Shown piece after piece: positions 25,610 to 33,309 of a stretch of DNA of 64,000 bases (the first letter of the stretch is position 1; the number at the start of each line of letters is the position of its first letter). The notes beneath the pieces were generated by a model. The model saw nothing but the letters and a program-made list of their open reading frames with translations, was not told the origin of the DNA and did not search any database. The stretch covers positions 124,001-188,000 of the forward strand of contig NZ_WEGK01000003.1 of NCBI RefSeq assembly GCF_009604405.1, in the 5' to 3' direction. The translations under genes and the position numbers were made by a program. Source of the stretch: Nocardia macrotermitis (lineage in GTDB: Bacteria > Actinomycetota > Actinomycetes > Mycobacteriales > Mycobacteriaceae).

Positions 25610-26356
25610 TCAGCCAGCGGCAATGAGCGGGGCGAGACCGCCCAGGGTCATGAGCGCGGTGCTGTCGGTGACCTGCTTACCGTTGACGGTGACGGTAGGC
25701 GTCGAGTTGACGCCACTGGCCAGCACCTCCTTGGTCTTCGTGCGCAGGTAGGTGTCATAGCTGCGTTTGGTGATGCATTGCGCCACAGCATCTTCCGTAT
25801 AACCGGCGGTCTTCGCGATCTGGATCAGCTGGGCGTCGGTGAGGCCCTCGCTGCCCTCTTCGGGCTGTTGGGTGAACATCGCGGACAGCCACTTCTGGTA
25901 GTACCCGAGGCCCGCGTTCGCGACACAGAACGAGGCGTTTCCGGCGCGGGAGGAGTACTGGGTGGTGCTGGCGCGGTCGAGGAAGGTGATGACGCTGTAC
26001 TCGACCGCGGCGGTGTGGTCGGTTACCGCCTTCTCGAGCGTCGTTCCGTTGTTGGCTTCGAACATCTTGCAGTAGGGGCACTGGAGATCCATGACGACCC
26101 GGACGGTCACCTTGGCGTGCGCGTCACCGATCCGGACCGAGCCGTCGGCCTGCATGTGTTCGACCGATGACGTCCCGGCCGCCGCGACGGCGGTTCCCGC
26201 GATCTGTTTCGCGAACGCACCACGTGCCAGTAGCCCCACCCCGACCGCGAGGGCGAGCACCAACACCACCACGACGGGAATCACGACGGCGAGGTATCTC
26301 CTGCGCTGCGGCACCGGGATCGGCGGTTGCGGGCCGTAGCCGGGATCGATGCTCAT
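25610..26356 (-). CDS. membrane-anchored DsbA-family thiol oxidoreductase
   Basis: 248-residue protein with a proline-rich cytoplasmic head, one transmembrane helix (YLAVVIPVVVVLVLALAVGV, residues about 21-45) and an extracytoplasmic thioredoxin fold of the DsbA type. The redox motif is MDLQCPYCKMF (Cys 93 and 96), with the cis-proline region GVNSTPTVTVNGK near residue 220. Two further cysteines (FCVANAG, VAQCITK) could form a structural disulfide. Such proteins catalyse disulfide formation in exported proteins of actinobacteria. Confidence 0.85.
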   Translation of the reverse strand: MSIDPGYGPQPPIPVPQRRRYLAVVIPVVVVLVLALAVGVGLLARGAFAKQIAGTAVAAAGTSSVEHMQADGSVRIGDAHAKVTVRVVMDLQCPYCKMFEANNGTTLEKAVTDHTAAVEYSVITFLDRASTTQYSSRAGNASFCVANAGLGYYQKWLSAMFTQQPEEGSEGLTDAQLIQIAKTAGYTEDAVAQCITKRSYDTYLRTKTKEVLASGVNSTPTVTVNGKQVTDSTALMTLGGLAPLIAAG

Positions 26357-26427
26357 CTCAGGTTCCCCCGTTCGCCGGATGTACGAAGCCTCAGCTTAGG
26401 TGGCACGCTCCGAATCCGCCGACCCGG

Positions 26428-26859
26428 TCAGACGACGGCGTCGATGAGGGCGAGGATGCCACCGATCAGCAGGGCGAGGGTCTTGATCACCTCGAGAGCG
26501 ATGTACGCGTAGTGGGCGTTCGAGCGGGGCGCGTCTTCCCCGGCGAGGACGGCGTTGCTGCGGCGGGTCAAGCCGGGGCGGACGAACAGGAGCTGGCCCG
26601 CGAGCATCAGCACCGCGATCACCACCGCTACCGATACCCCGCGGAACGATGTGAACAGCATCGCCACCACCGTGACCACGGCGAAGACGACCTCGACGGT
26701 GTTGAGCGCGCGAAACACCATGCGGCCGATGCCGAGTCCGATCGGCAGCGTCACCTGGGGTGCGCGGAATTTCAACGGCGCCTCCAGGAACGAGATCGCC
26801 AGCACCATGCCGAGCCAGACGAACAGGATGGCGGTGACGACGGCCTGGGCGGAACTCAT
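26428..26859 (-). CDS. four-helix conserved membrane protein
   Basis: 143-residue membrane protein with four predicted helices (TAILFVWLGMVLAISFLEAP, MVFRALNTVEVVFAVVTVVA, VAVVIAVLMLAGQLLFVR, YIALEVIKTLALLIGGILAL). ATG 26859 overlaps the TGA of the upstream regulator (ATGA), so it is coupled to and likely controlled with it. The motif SFLEAPLKFRAP before helix 2 is distinctive, but I cannot name the family. Confidence 0.65.
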   Translation of the reverse strand: MSSAQAVVTAILFVWLGMVLAISFLEAPLKFRAPQVTLPIGLGIGRMVFRALNTVEVVFAVVTVVAMLFTSFRGVSVAVVIAVLMLAGQLLFVRPGLTRRSNAVLAGEDAPRSNAHYAYIALEVIKTLALLIGGILALIDAVV

Positions 26860-27557
26860 GGGGTGTGTCCTGTCTGTTCGGCGGCGGACTGCTGCCCGTC
26901 GGTGGGGGTGAGATGCGCCAGGCACAGATCCGGCCGGGCGAATGCCTCGAGTCGGTCGACGGTGACCGGTGCGTGCCGCGCGTCCAGCACGCCGCGCATC
27001 AGGCCCAGGTGCACCGCGCAGACCAGTGCCGGGCGTTCCTCGACCAGGTCCAGAAATGGGCAGTGCCGCAACATGATTCGATTCCGGTCCGCAGCGTCGG
27101 GTTGGGGATCGAAACCGAGATCGTGCAGCGCGTGCAGCAGGGCGTCGGTCGCGGATCGCGCCGTGTCCGGCGACGTCATCCGGCGACCCCACACCTGCCC
27201 GGCCCGGATGGCGTGCGCGCCCGGATCAGCGGCGGTTTCGAGTTCGGTGAGCAGGATCTGCGCGAGCACCCGGTAGTTGCGCGGCCCCGCCGGATCCATC
27301 CCCGGACGGACCCGGAACAACTGTGCGGGCCGCCCCGGACCGGTGCGTTCCGGCGTGACCTGCTCGGCCCGACCGGCCGATACCAGCGCATCGAGGTGGA
27401 ACCGCACGGTATTCGCATGCACCCCCAGCCGCGCGGCCAGATCGAGAATGCTCAGCGGTTCGCGTGAATCACGCAGTGCGGACAGCACATCGCCGCGACG
27501 GCCGTGGGGGCGGGCCGGTCGTGGTTTGTCCGGGTCGGTGGGTGCGGAACTCCGCAT
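26856..27557 (-). CDS. ArsR/SufR-like HTH transcriptional regulator with cysteine-bearing C-terminus
   Basis: 233-residue regulator. A winged HTH spans residues 20-85 (RGDVLSALRDSREPLSILDL, AARLGVHANTVRFHLDALVS). The C-terminal domain has RHCPFLDL, ALVCAVHLGLM and DLCLAHL, a spacing of cysteines and histidines like that of SufR-type Fe-S sensors; a metal or cluster ligand is possible but unproven. The next gene is overlapped by 4 bp. A near-palindrome GTTATTTATACAAC at 27560-27573 lies immediately before the start codon and may be its own operator. Confidence 0.75.
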   Translation of the reverse strand: MRSSAPTDPDKPRPARPHGRRGDVLSALRDSREPLSILDLAARLGVHANTVRFHLDALVSAGRAEQVTPERTGPGRPAQLFRVRPGMDPAGPRNYRVLAQILLTELETAADPGAHAIRAGQVWGRRMTSPDTARSATDALLHALHDLGFDPQPDAADRNRIMLRHCPFLDLVEERPALVCAVHLGLMRGVLDARHAPVTVDRLEAFARPDLCLAHLTPTDGQQSAAEQTGHTP

Positions 27558-27903
27558 ACGTTATTTATACAACTAGGGATTGGAAAAATTGACGCGGGGT
27601 GATCCGTTCGGGGTCTCGGAGCATGTGGAACGTTTCGAGACTCTCGGGATGTCTTGGTGGATAAGGGATTACGAATGTCGCCGCTAGTCGATGATTTCCG
27701 CGTCGGGATCGGCATCGCTCCCGACGTGCTCGGGCATCGGATAGTTGGGTCTTGATCGGCAGATTGCCGCCGGTATCCCACGCGAAGGTCTCGATGCTGC
27801 GGGCCGGTGCCGAATTCCGTGGCGGAACCCCGTGCGCGCCGGTCGGGCAGTGGTTTCGGTGCTAGCGTGGTGCGGTGGTGTGGGGACTACCGGAGGGGCG
27901 CAT
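27558..27903. promoter_or_regulatory. divergent promoter region: HTH regulator / STAND NTPase 1
   Basis: 345 bp without a credible gene. It contains the AT-rich near-palindrome GTTATTTATACAAC (27560-27573) next to the regulator start, and GGAGG at 27893-27897 as ribosome-binding site of the STAND gene. Nothing else was recognised. Confidence 0.45.
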
Positions 27904-30108
27904 ATGGCGGCGTTAGCCGAAGTCGTGACCGGGGAGATCGCCAAGGCGATCACCGCGAGCCTGGCCGGGGCCGGGATCAAGGGTGCGGGCAAGCTGTCGC
28001 AGTTGCTTCGGACGAAGATCGCGCACCGCGCGACCGACGACGCCATGACCTCGACCGTTCCGACGCTGGACGAGTGGAATGCGTTCGTCGTCCGGTGCGC
28101 GCAGGAGGATCCGGAGTTCTTCCGGCAGTTGGCCGATGCGGTGGCGGATGTGGATCCGCTGGTGCCGGATCCGGAGGTGCGTCCCGCCTTCGTGCCGCCG
28201 GATCCGTTCTGCGATCGCGACGATCTGCGCGGCGGGCTGCCGGAATACGGGGTCTTCGGGTATGCCGGACCGCCCGGATCAGGTAAGACCGCACTGGTAC
28301 AGCGACTCGCGGCCGATTATCAGGACCGGTTTCCGCTGCATCATCGAGTCTCGGTGGATCTCAACGATTTCCGTGCGGGCGATATCCCGCGCCTCGCCGA
28401 CGCCAAGCGACATGTCCTGCGTCAGTTGGGAATCGAGGACATCGTCGCGGACGGTCCGGGATTCGCGAACCAGTATCGGAGCGCGCTGTCCACCCGTCGC
28501 CTGCTGCTGGTCGTGGAGAACATCCTCGGCGCGGACGAGTTCGACGCACTCATCGAGCCGTGGCCGAAAGCGTTGGTGCTGGCGACAACTCGCCGCCTGA
28601 CCGGGGATCTGCAACTGTGCATCCCGCACTGGATCGAGCTGCCCGGACTCGAGTGGGACGGGGCGCGCGAGATGCTCGCCGTCTGGTCCTCCCGGTCGGT
28701 CGTCGCGGCCGAGCTGGACGTGGCCGACCAGTTGCTGGAACGATTCGATCGTCGGCCGTCCGCGATCAAGCTGTTGGGCAGGCTGCTGTCCCGGCGGGCG
28801 CACCAGCCGAATCCGGTTGCGGGGCTGATGAATCAGCTCGAAGAGATGGGCATCGAGCGAACCGATCGCATGCTCGGCGCGGTGATGTCCGGGCAGCTGG
28901 CAGAGGTGACTTCCGAGATGCGAGAGTCCTTCCGGCTCTTGGCATTACATCCTGGTGGGCAGTTCACCGCGGAGACGGCGAAGGAGTTGCTCGGGCGGTC
29001 GGCCGACGGTGTCGTCGATGAACTTCGCGAGCTCGGCCTGGTCGAGGCCGCAGCCCGTGGTCGGTACCGGATGAGCTGGGCGGTACGGCGATTCGCGGTC
29101 GAACTCGGTATGCCGGAGGGTGGTCCGGCGGCGATGGAGCGATTGCTGAAGTATTTCGCCGCTCGCGCGGTCGCGGCCGATCTCGCCGGCGGACGACGCA
29201 TGCGTTACTACCGCATGCTGCAGGTGAGACCGTGGCCGGACAACGAGACTCCGATCGAGTGGCTGGCCGCCGAGGCCGAGGTGCTCGTCGAACTGGTCGA
29301 GTACGCCTACTTGCACGGGTACGACGACGAAGTGGGGCAGCTGTGCGGGGGATTCGAGGTGCTGTCGCTGCATCATGGCCAATATGGGTTGTGCCTCACG
29401 GTATTCGAGCGGGGAGTGCAGGCCGCGCAACGTCGGGGAGAGTTGCGCCTGTTGGCTCGTCAGCACGCGCTGTGTGGGCGGATGGCGACCTTGCTGCACC
29501 ACTTCGATCATGCCCGCTCGGCGCTGGACCGCGCGCGGGAGATCGCCGATCGGGTCGCGGATCTCGCGCTGACGGCTTCGATCTGGGAATTCACCGGTCG
29601 GCTCGCCGAGGAGGAGTCCGGTAGCGCGGCAACACCGGATTGGCGGCCCGCGATCGCGGCATACGTTCGCGCACTGGAGATCGACCGACGTCGCGACGGT
29701 GCTCGCCGGGCGCGGGGGCTGCACGCCAGGATGTTGGCCAATGCCCTGGTCAAGGCCGGGTTGTTCGAGGGGGTCGACGCGTTGCTGCGGGAGGCGCTCG
29801 ATTGTGCGGACGGTCCTCGTAATGCCTCCCGGGTATTTACCGTGTGGGCCAGATATGCTGTGGCGCTGGGTAATTCGTCCGATGCCCGGCGCAATATCGG
29901 CGAGGCGTACGCGTTGGTGCAGACTGCTGGGGCTGCTCAGTACCGGATCGAGTTGGACGATCTGATGGGGGAGATCGAATATCTGGAGAACAACATCCAG
30001 GGTGCCCGGGAGCTGTGGGCGACCATCGCGCAATACTATGTGGCGCAAGGGCATCCGAGATCGAAGGAGTTCTTCGCGAAACTCAACCGGCCACCACTCG
30101 GACTGTGA
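27904..30108 (+). CDS. STAND NTPase with NB-ARC-like ATPase and TPR-like C-terminus (copy 1)
   Basis: 734-residue signal-transduction ATPase. The P-loop is FGYAGPPGSGKTALVQ (residues 122-129). The Walker B strand is RRLLLVVENILG, where Glu replaces the usual Asp, followed by the sensor-like ALVLATTRR and the GLPL-equivalent RRPSAIKLLGRLL. A winged-helix region follows, then helical repeats of TPR type to the end. About 120 N-terminal residues (MAALAEVVTGEIAKAITASL) precede the ATPase and may be the effector or adaptor part; no known toxic domain is recognisable there. It is convergent with the transferase-like gene and overlaps it by 26 bp. Copy 2 lies at 33310-35346. Confidence 0.8.
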   Translation: MAALAEVVTGEIAKAITASLAGAGIKGAGKLSQLLRTKIAHRATDDAMTSTVPTLDEWNAFVVRCAQEDPEFFRQLADAVADVDPLVPDPEVRPAFVPPDPFCDRDDLRGGLPEYGVFGYAGPPGSGKTALVQRLAADYQDRFPLHHRVSVDLNDFRAGDIPRLADAKRHVLRQLGIEDIVADGPGFANQYRSALSTRRLLLVVENILGADEFDALIEPWPKALVLATTRRLTGDLQLCIPHWIELPGLEWDGAREMLAVWSSRSVVAAELDVADQLLERFDRRPSAIKLLGRLLSRRAHQPNPVAGLMNQLEEMGIERTDRMLGAVMSGQLAEVTSEMRESFRLLALHPGGQFTAETAKELLGRSADGVVDELRELGLVEAAARGRYRMSWAVRRFAVELGMPEGGPAAMERLLKYFAARAVAADLAGGRRMRYYRMLQVRPWPDNETPIEWLAAEAEVLVELVEYAYLHGYDDEVGQLCGGFEVLSLHHGQYGLCLTVFERGVQAAQRRGELRLLARQHALCGRMATLLHHFDHARSALDRAREIADRVADLALTASIWEFTGRLAEEESGSAATPDWRPAIAAYVRALEIDRRRDGARRARGLHARMLANALVKAGLFEGVDALLREALDCADGPRNASRVFTVWARYAVALGNSSDARRNIGEAYALVQTAGAAQYRIELDDLMGEIEYLENNIQGARELWATIAQYYVAQGHPRSKEFFAKLNRPPLGL

Positions 30109-31729
30109 AGGTGTGATCACCGAGAGTGAGGCGTCCGGTGCCGGTCGGTGGCTGGCGCCGAAGAAGCCGGATGTAGACCATCGAGGCGAGGACGGTTGGA
30201 TCGAATCCGATGGGCGGCTCCTGTGCGCTGGCGATCACCCGGCCTTCGGCGTGATGAACAACGCACTCTCCCAAACTGTTTCGCATCACGACCAGCCGTG
30301 CATGCGACCATTCGGTGAGTAGTGCGGGTGCTGTTGCGGCGAACTCGCGTTCGTCGGTATCGGTGCAGACGATGATTCTCGCCGCGGACACCTCCGCTAT
30401 CGACGCGGTGTCCAGGTCCGCGATGAGATGGCGAAAGTCATTGTCGTCGAATGGAATTCCGTACCGAAGCGCGGGGACCCGGTGGATTCGCAGTGCGCCG
30501 TCGTGTTCGGTGGCCGATGCCACGAGGGTCGTCCAGGAGATCGGCTGTGGGGCGGGTTTCGGTGCGGGCGGATAGTTGGCGTCCGGGGCGCGGGCGGCCA
30601 GGTTCAGCAGCTCGTGGAGCGTGTCGCGCAGTACCTTCGCCGAGGAGCTGACCTCGCTGACGCCGGCCGCGATGATCTTCGCCCGGTCCGCGGGCGGCTC
30701 GGTGGCGGCGAGCGCGGCGATCTGCGGGCCGAGGGGCTCGTGGGGTTGCAGGCGGTCCGTCGACGCGGCCAATTGATCGAGCGGTGAGCCCACCACCGTG
30801 TGCTCGGCCTCACCCGGGGTGAGCAGCAACGGTTTTCGCAGTGCTGCCGCGTACAGGGCCAGGGAGGACTGGTCCGCGATCACCGCGTCGCTCGCGACGA
30901 GCGCGGCCTGCCAATGTCGTTGATCGACCAGCACCAGGCCCGCTTCCCGGGCACGGGTGAGCCACGCTTCGACCTGCCACTGCGAATGCGTCGCCCGCAC
31001 GCCGGGATGCAGTACCAGCAGCAGCCGATGACGGTCGACGGACAATGCGGTCGCGGTGGCTTCCGGTAGCTCGGGCCAACGCCTGAACAGGGAGTCTTTC
31101 CCCCACGTCGACGCGAGCAGCACGACGGTGCGGCCGGAAGCTCCGAATGCCCGACGGTAGGCGGGGCCGTGATGGTGACTGGCCAGCATGCGGTCCAATG
31201 CGGGATCGCCGATGACGGTGGCGTGTTCGGCGGCCGGTGGGCAGGTGATCGCCAGCTCGGCCTTCTGCGCGGGATGGGATATGCCGATGACGGTGGGTAT
31301 CAATCGACCGTCGCGCAGCAGCCGCGCCGGGTTCATGCCGGCGACGACCTGTCCGTTCGGGTAGTACTTCTGGTGACCGAAGCCATGGGCGACAAGGAGT
31401 TTCGGGCCTCGTAGCAGGTGTAGGCGGTCGTTCTCGCTGGCGGCGACGATCAGATGGAATTCGACCGCGGTGGCGTGTTCCCAGGTGACCACCGCGACTT
31501 CCATGGCGGTGAGCATCTCGTTCACGCCGCGTCGGAAGACCGCGCGGCCGGCGGGGTCGGTGGTGAAGACGATCTGCACGCGCCGGTCGGTCTGGATCAG
31601 TGACACGATGTCCAGGAGGCGATTCAGCGCGGTGACGGTTCTGGCGACGACGAGGACCCGTTTGTCGAACGGGACGGTCAGCCAGTCACGCAGACGCTCC
31701 TCGAGCGGAACGCCCGGCCCGGGGATCAT
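30083..31729 (-). CDS. GT-B / CDP-glycerol-glycerophosphotransferase-like protein (copy 1), preceded by heptamer array
   Basis: 548-residue protein resembling TagB/TagF and capsule transferases of the GT-B fold. Similar segments are VLVVARTVTALNRLLDIVS near the start, LLVAHGFGHQKYYPNG, TVIGDPALDRMLASHH, VVLLASTWGKDSLFRRWPE, LLVLHPGVRATHS and VIADQSSLALYAAALRKPLL. The last 150 residues are specific to this pair of paralogues. It pairs with copy 2 at 35369-37179. ATG 31729 is 7 bp from an array of 22 GGCTTCC units that fills the leader; the last unit offers GGAAG as ribosome-binding site. Probable polymer or surface glycan synthesis; substrate unknown. Confidence 0.65.
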   Translation of the reverse strand: MIPGPGVPLEERLRDWLTVPFDKRVLVVARTVTALNRLLDIVSLIQTDRRVQIVFTTDPAGRAVFRRGVNEMLTAMEVAVVTWEHATAVEFHLIVAASENDRLHLLRGPKLLVAHGFGHQKYYPNGQVVAGMNPARLLRDGRLIPTVIGISHPAQKAELAITCPPAAEHATVIGDPALDRMLASHHHGPAYRRAFGASGRTVVLLASTWGKDSLFRRWPELPEATATALSVDRHRLLLVLHPGVRATHSQWQVEAWLTRAREAGLVLVDQRHWQAALVASDAVIADQSSLALYAAALRKPLLLTPGEAEHTVVGSPLDQLAASTDRLQPHEPLGPQIAALAATEPPADRAKIIAAGVSEVSSSAKVLRDTLHELLNLAARAPDANYPPAPKPAPQPISWTTLVASATEHDGALRIHRVPALRYGIPFDDNDFRHLIADLDTASIAEVSAARIIVCTDTDEREFAATAPALLTEWSHARLVVMRNSLGECVVHHAEGRVIASAQEPPIGFDPTVLASMVYIRLLRRQPPTGTGRLTLGDHTFTVRVVAG

Positions 31730-31736
31730 CGAGCGC

Positions 31737-31894
31737 GGCTTCCGGCTTCCGGCTTCCGGCTTCCGGCTTCCGGCTTCCGGCTTCCGGCTTCCGGCTTCCG
31801 GCTTCCGGCTTCCGGCTTCCGGCTTCCGGCTTCCGGCTTCCGGCTTCCGGCTTCCGGCTTCCGGCTTCCGGCTTCCGGCTTCCGGCTTCCGGCT
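31737..31894 (-). repeat. 22 perfect heptamers (GGCTTCC) between promoter and start of transferase copy 1
   Basis: Units run without a mismatch from 31737 to 31890, then a partial GGCT. On the gene strand the unit is GGAAGCC, and all three frames read the stop-free heptapeptide SRKPEAG. The array separates the TATAAT at 31900-31905 from ATG 31729. A frame entering from upstream (GTG 31994) runs through the array but misses the gene frame at 22 units; 21 or 24 units would fuse it. Slippage would change leader length in steps of 7. Confidence 0.95.
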
Positions 31895-31899
31895 CGTTA

Positions 31900-31905
31900 A
31901 TTATA
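31900..31905 (-). promoter_or_regulatory. TATAAT -10 box of transferase copy 1
   Basis: A perfect TATAAT on the minus strand, rare in this GC-rich DNA, lies 6 bp before the heptamer array. No good -35 hexamer was found at 17 bp. Transcription would start just inside or before the array, giving a leader of about 165 nt made of repeats. Confidence 0.55.
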
Positions 31906-32242
31906 CCGTCTGCCAGGGGATTTGGTTGCCGAACGTCGTTGGATGCGGCTTGGTTGCGCACCTCTGATCGAATCGGTTTCCGCTCGGCTGACACGTTCAG
32001 AGCGTACGGGAGGGGCTCGTGGACATGTCATCGGTGCGGGGCGTTGGGGACGTGGCGTGGGTGTCCCGGCAAATTTTCGGCTGCCGCGTGAAGTCGTCGG
32101 GTGGGTGGCGGTTTTCCGCCGGACTACAGGGCTGTCGACGAAGTTCCCTGAACCGATGACGAAGCCTCCCTCTGCAATCGGCGCAGGGGGAGGCTTCGCA
32201 GGTGTCGCAGGCCCTCCGACTTTACCTGCGCGACTGGGGAAT
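31906..32242. other. spacer between transferase copy 1 and thioesterase gene
   Basis: About 340 bp without a credible gene. It contains the upstream half of the transferase promoter and, at 32161-32197, the terminator hairpin of the leftward thioesterase gene. Nothing else was recognised. Confidence 0.4.
32161..32197 (-). terminator. hairpin after the thioesterase-like gene
   Basis: GAAGCCTCCC (32161-32170) pairs with GGGAGGCTTC (32188-32197), and TCTGC/GCAG pairing is possible inside the loop. It is 46 bp beyond the stop of the leftward gene. Confidence 0.6.
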
Positions 32243-32737
32243 TCAGGAGGAGGCGGCCAGGGCGGCGTGTTTGGGGGCGAGGCGGCGGGCCTCGTAGTGG
32301 GGGCGGTGGACGGCGACGAAATCCATCCGGCCCTCGCCGACCGTCTCGTGTGAATCACGCACTGTCACTTGCCAACTGCTGAAGCGGCCGCGGGCCCGGA
32401 CACAGCGGGCGGTGATGGTGATCTCCGAGCCGACCGCGATCGGGCCGAGGTGACCGAGGTGTTGGCGGGTGCCGAGGGAGCAGAAGCCCTCGGGCATGGT
32501 TTCCAGGAGTGCGACCATGCACAGTTCCTCGCACAGCCGGATGACCGCGTACGAGGCCACCACCGGCGGCTTGTTCGACCATTCCGGGCCGGGGCCCGCG
32601 ACCTGGACGCAATCCTGTGCGGCGGTGCGGTAGCTGGCCTCGCGGGCGTCGCCGACCCGGGCGAGGGTGTTGCGTGATCGTCGGAAACTGTTGGGGGACA
32701 ATCGTAGTCGGGTGGCGCCCGCGGACATGAGACTCAC
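32243..32737 (-). CDS. hotdog-fold thioesterase-like protein
   Basis: 164-residue protein resembling the fluoroacetyl-CoA-thioesterase-like group. The hotdog core is visible in ALLETMPEGFCSLGTRQHL, GPIAVGSEITITARCVRARG and ETVGEGRMDFVAVHR. The extra 45 N-terminal residues are basic and not typical. The GTG start at 32737 overlaps the stop of the TetR-like mini-gene (GTGA); an ATG at 32728 is also possible. Acyl-CoA hydrolysis or binding is likely; substrate unknown. Confidence 0.65.
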   Translation of the reverse strand: MSLMSAGATRLRLSPNSFRRSRNTLARVGDAREASYRTAAQDCVQVAGPGPEWSNKPPVVASYAVIRLCEELCMVALLETMPEGFCSLGTRQHLGHLGPIAVGSEITITARCVRARGRFSSWQVTVRDSHETVGEGRMDFVAVHRPHYEARRLAPKHAALAASS

Positions 32738-32922
32738 AGCGCGACCGCCCCGGCTGCGACGGGGATACCGGCGGAGAGCGCGTCACGCACGTCGTTCATA
32801 CCGCGGAAGTAATCGTGGATATGCGACGAGTCCAGTCCCGCGGTGGCGGCGATCTCGTCGATGGTGGAGTCGGATCGGGTGCTTCGGAGTTCCCTGGCGA
32901 TATCCAGGATGTATTCGCGCAT
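32734..32922 (-). CDS. TetR-type DNA-binding domain without ligand domain
   Basis: 62-residue protein made only of the TetR HTH module: REYILDIARELRSTRSDSTI, then DEIAATAGLDSSHIHDYFRG and MNDVRDALSAG. A normal TetR protein has another 130 residues. ATG 32922 follows GAGGGCAAGAGGA. It ends in a GTGA overlap with the thioesterase-like gene, so it is either a free-standing mini-regulator or the remnant of a full gene whose ligand domain was lost. An inverted repeat ACGGT-N4-ACCGT lies at 33019-33032, about 100 bp upstream. Confidence 0.6.
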   Translation of the reverse strand: MREYILDIARELRSTRSDSTIDEIAATAGLDSSHIHDYFRGMNDVRDALSAGIPVAAGAVAL

Positions 32923-32973
32923 TCCTCTTGCCCTCTTCGGAGAATCTGCTGGAAAACCGGGCCGGACAAGCAT

Positions 32974-33309
32974 CCGACCTGGGCGAATCGGTAAGGAGCA
33001 CTCGACTGTGAGTACCTGACGGTTGGTACCGTATGAGCCCCGTTCGACCGATCAGTTGCCCCTCGGTTGCCTCCGGGTTACACATTGCCGGGGTGATTGC
33101 GAACTGTGGCTGTGAACGTCGCCGAGCCGGGCGTGTGTCCTGTATCACTCAGTGCGGCAAGTATTTTCGATACTACGCCAAGTGTCGCGGATCGGTTTGC
33201 CGCTGTCTCCTCGGTGTATTCCCGGGGGTGCCGTGGCGTACTTCCCCGTTCGATACCCGTCGAGGTAATGTCCTCGGCACGGCACACACGAGGCAGGGGG
33301 TTGCTCCCG
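32974..33309. promoter_or_regulatory. divergent region: TetR-like gene / STAND NTPase 2
   Basis: 336 bp without a credible gene. It holds the inverted repeat ACGGT-TGGT-ACCGT (33019-33032), a possible TetR-type site, and AGGCAGGGGG at 33291-33300 before the STAND start. Confidence 0.4.
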
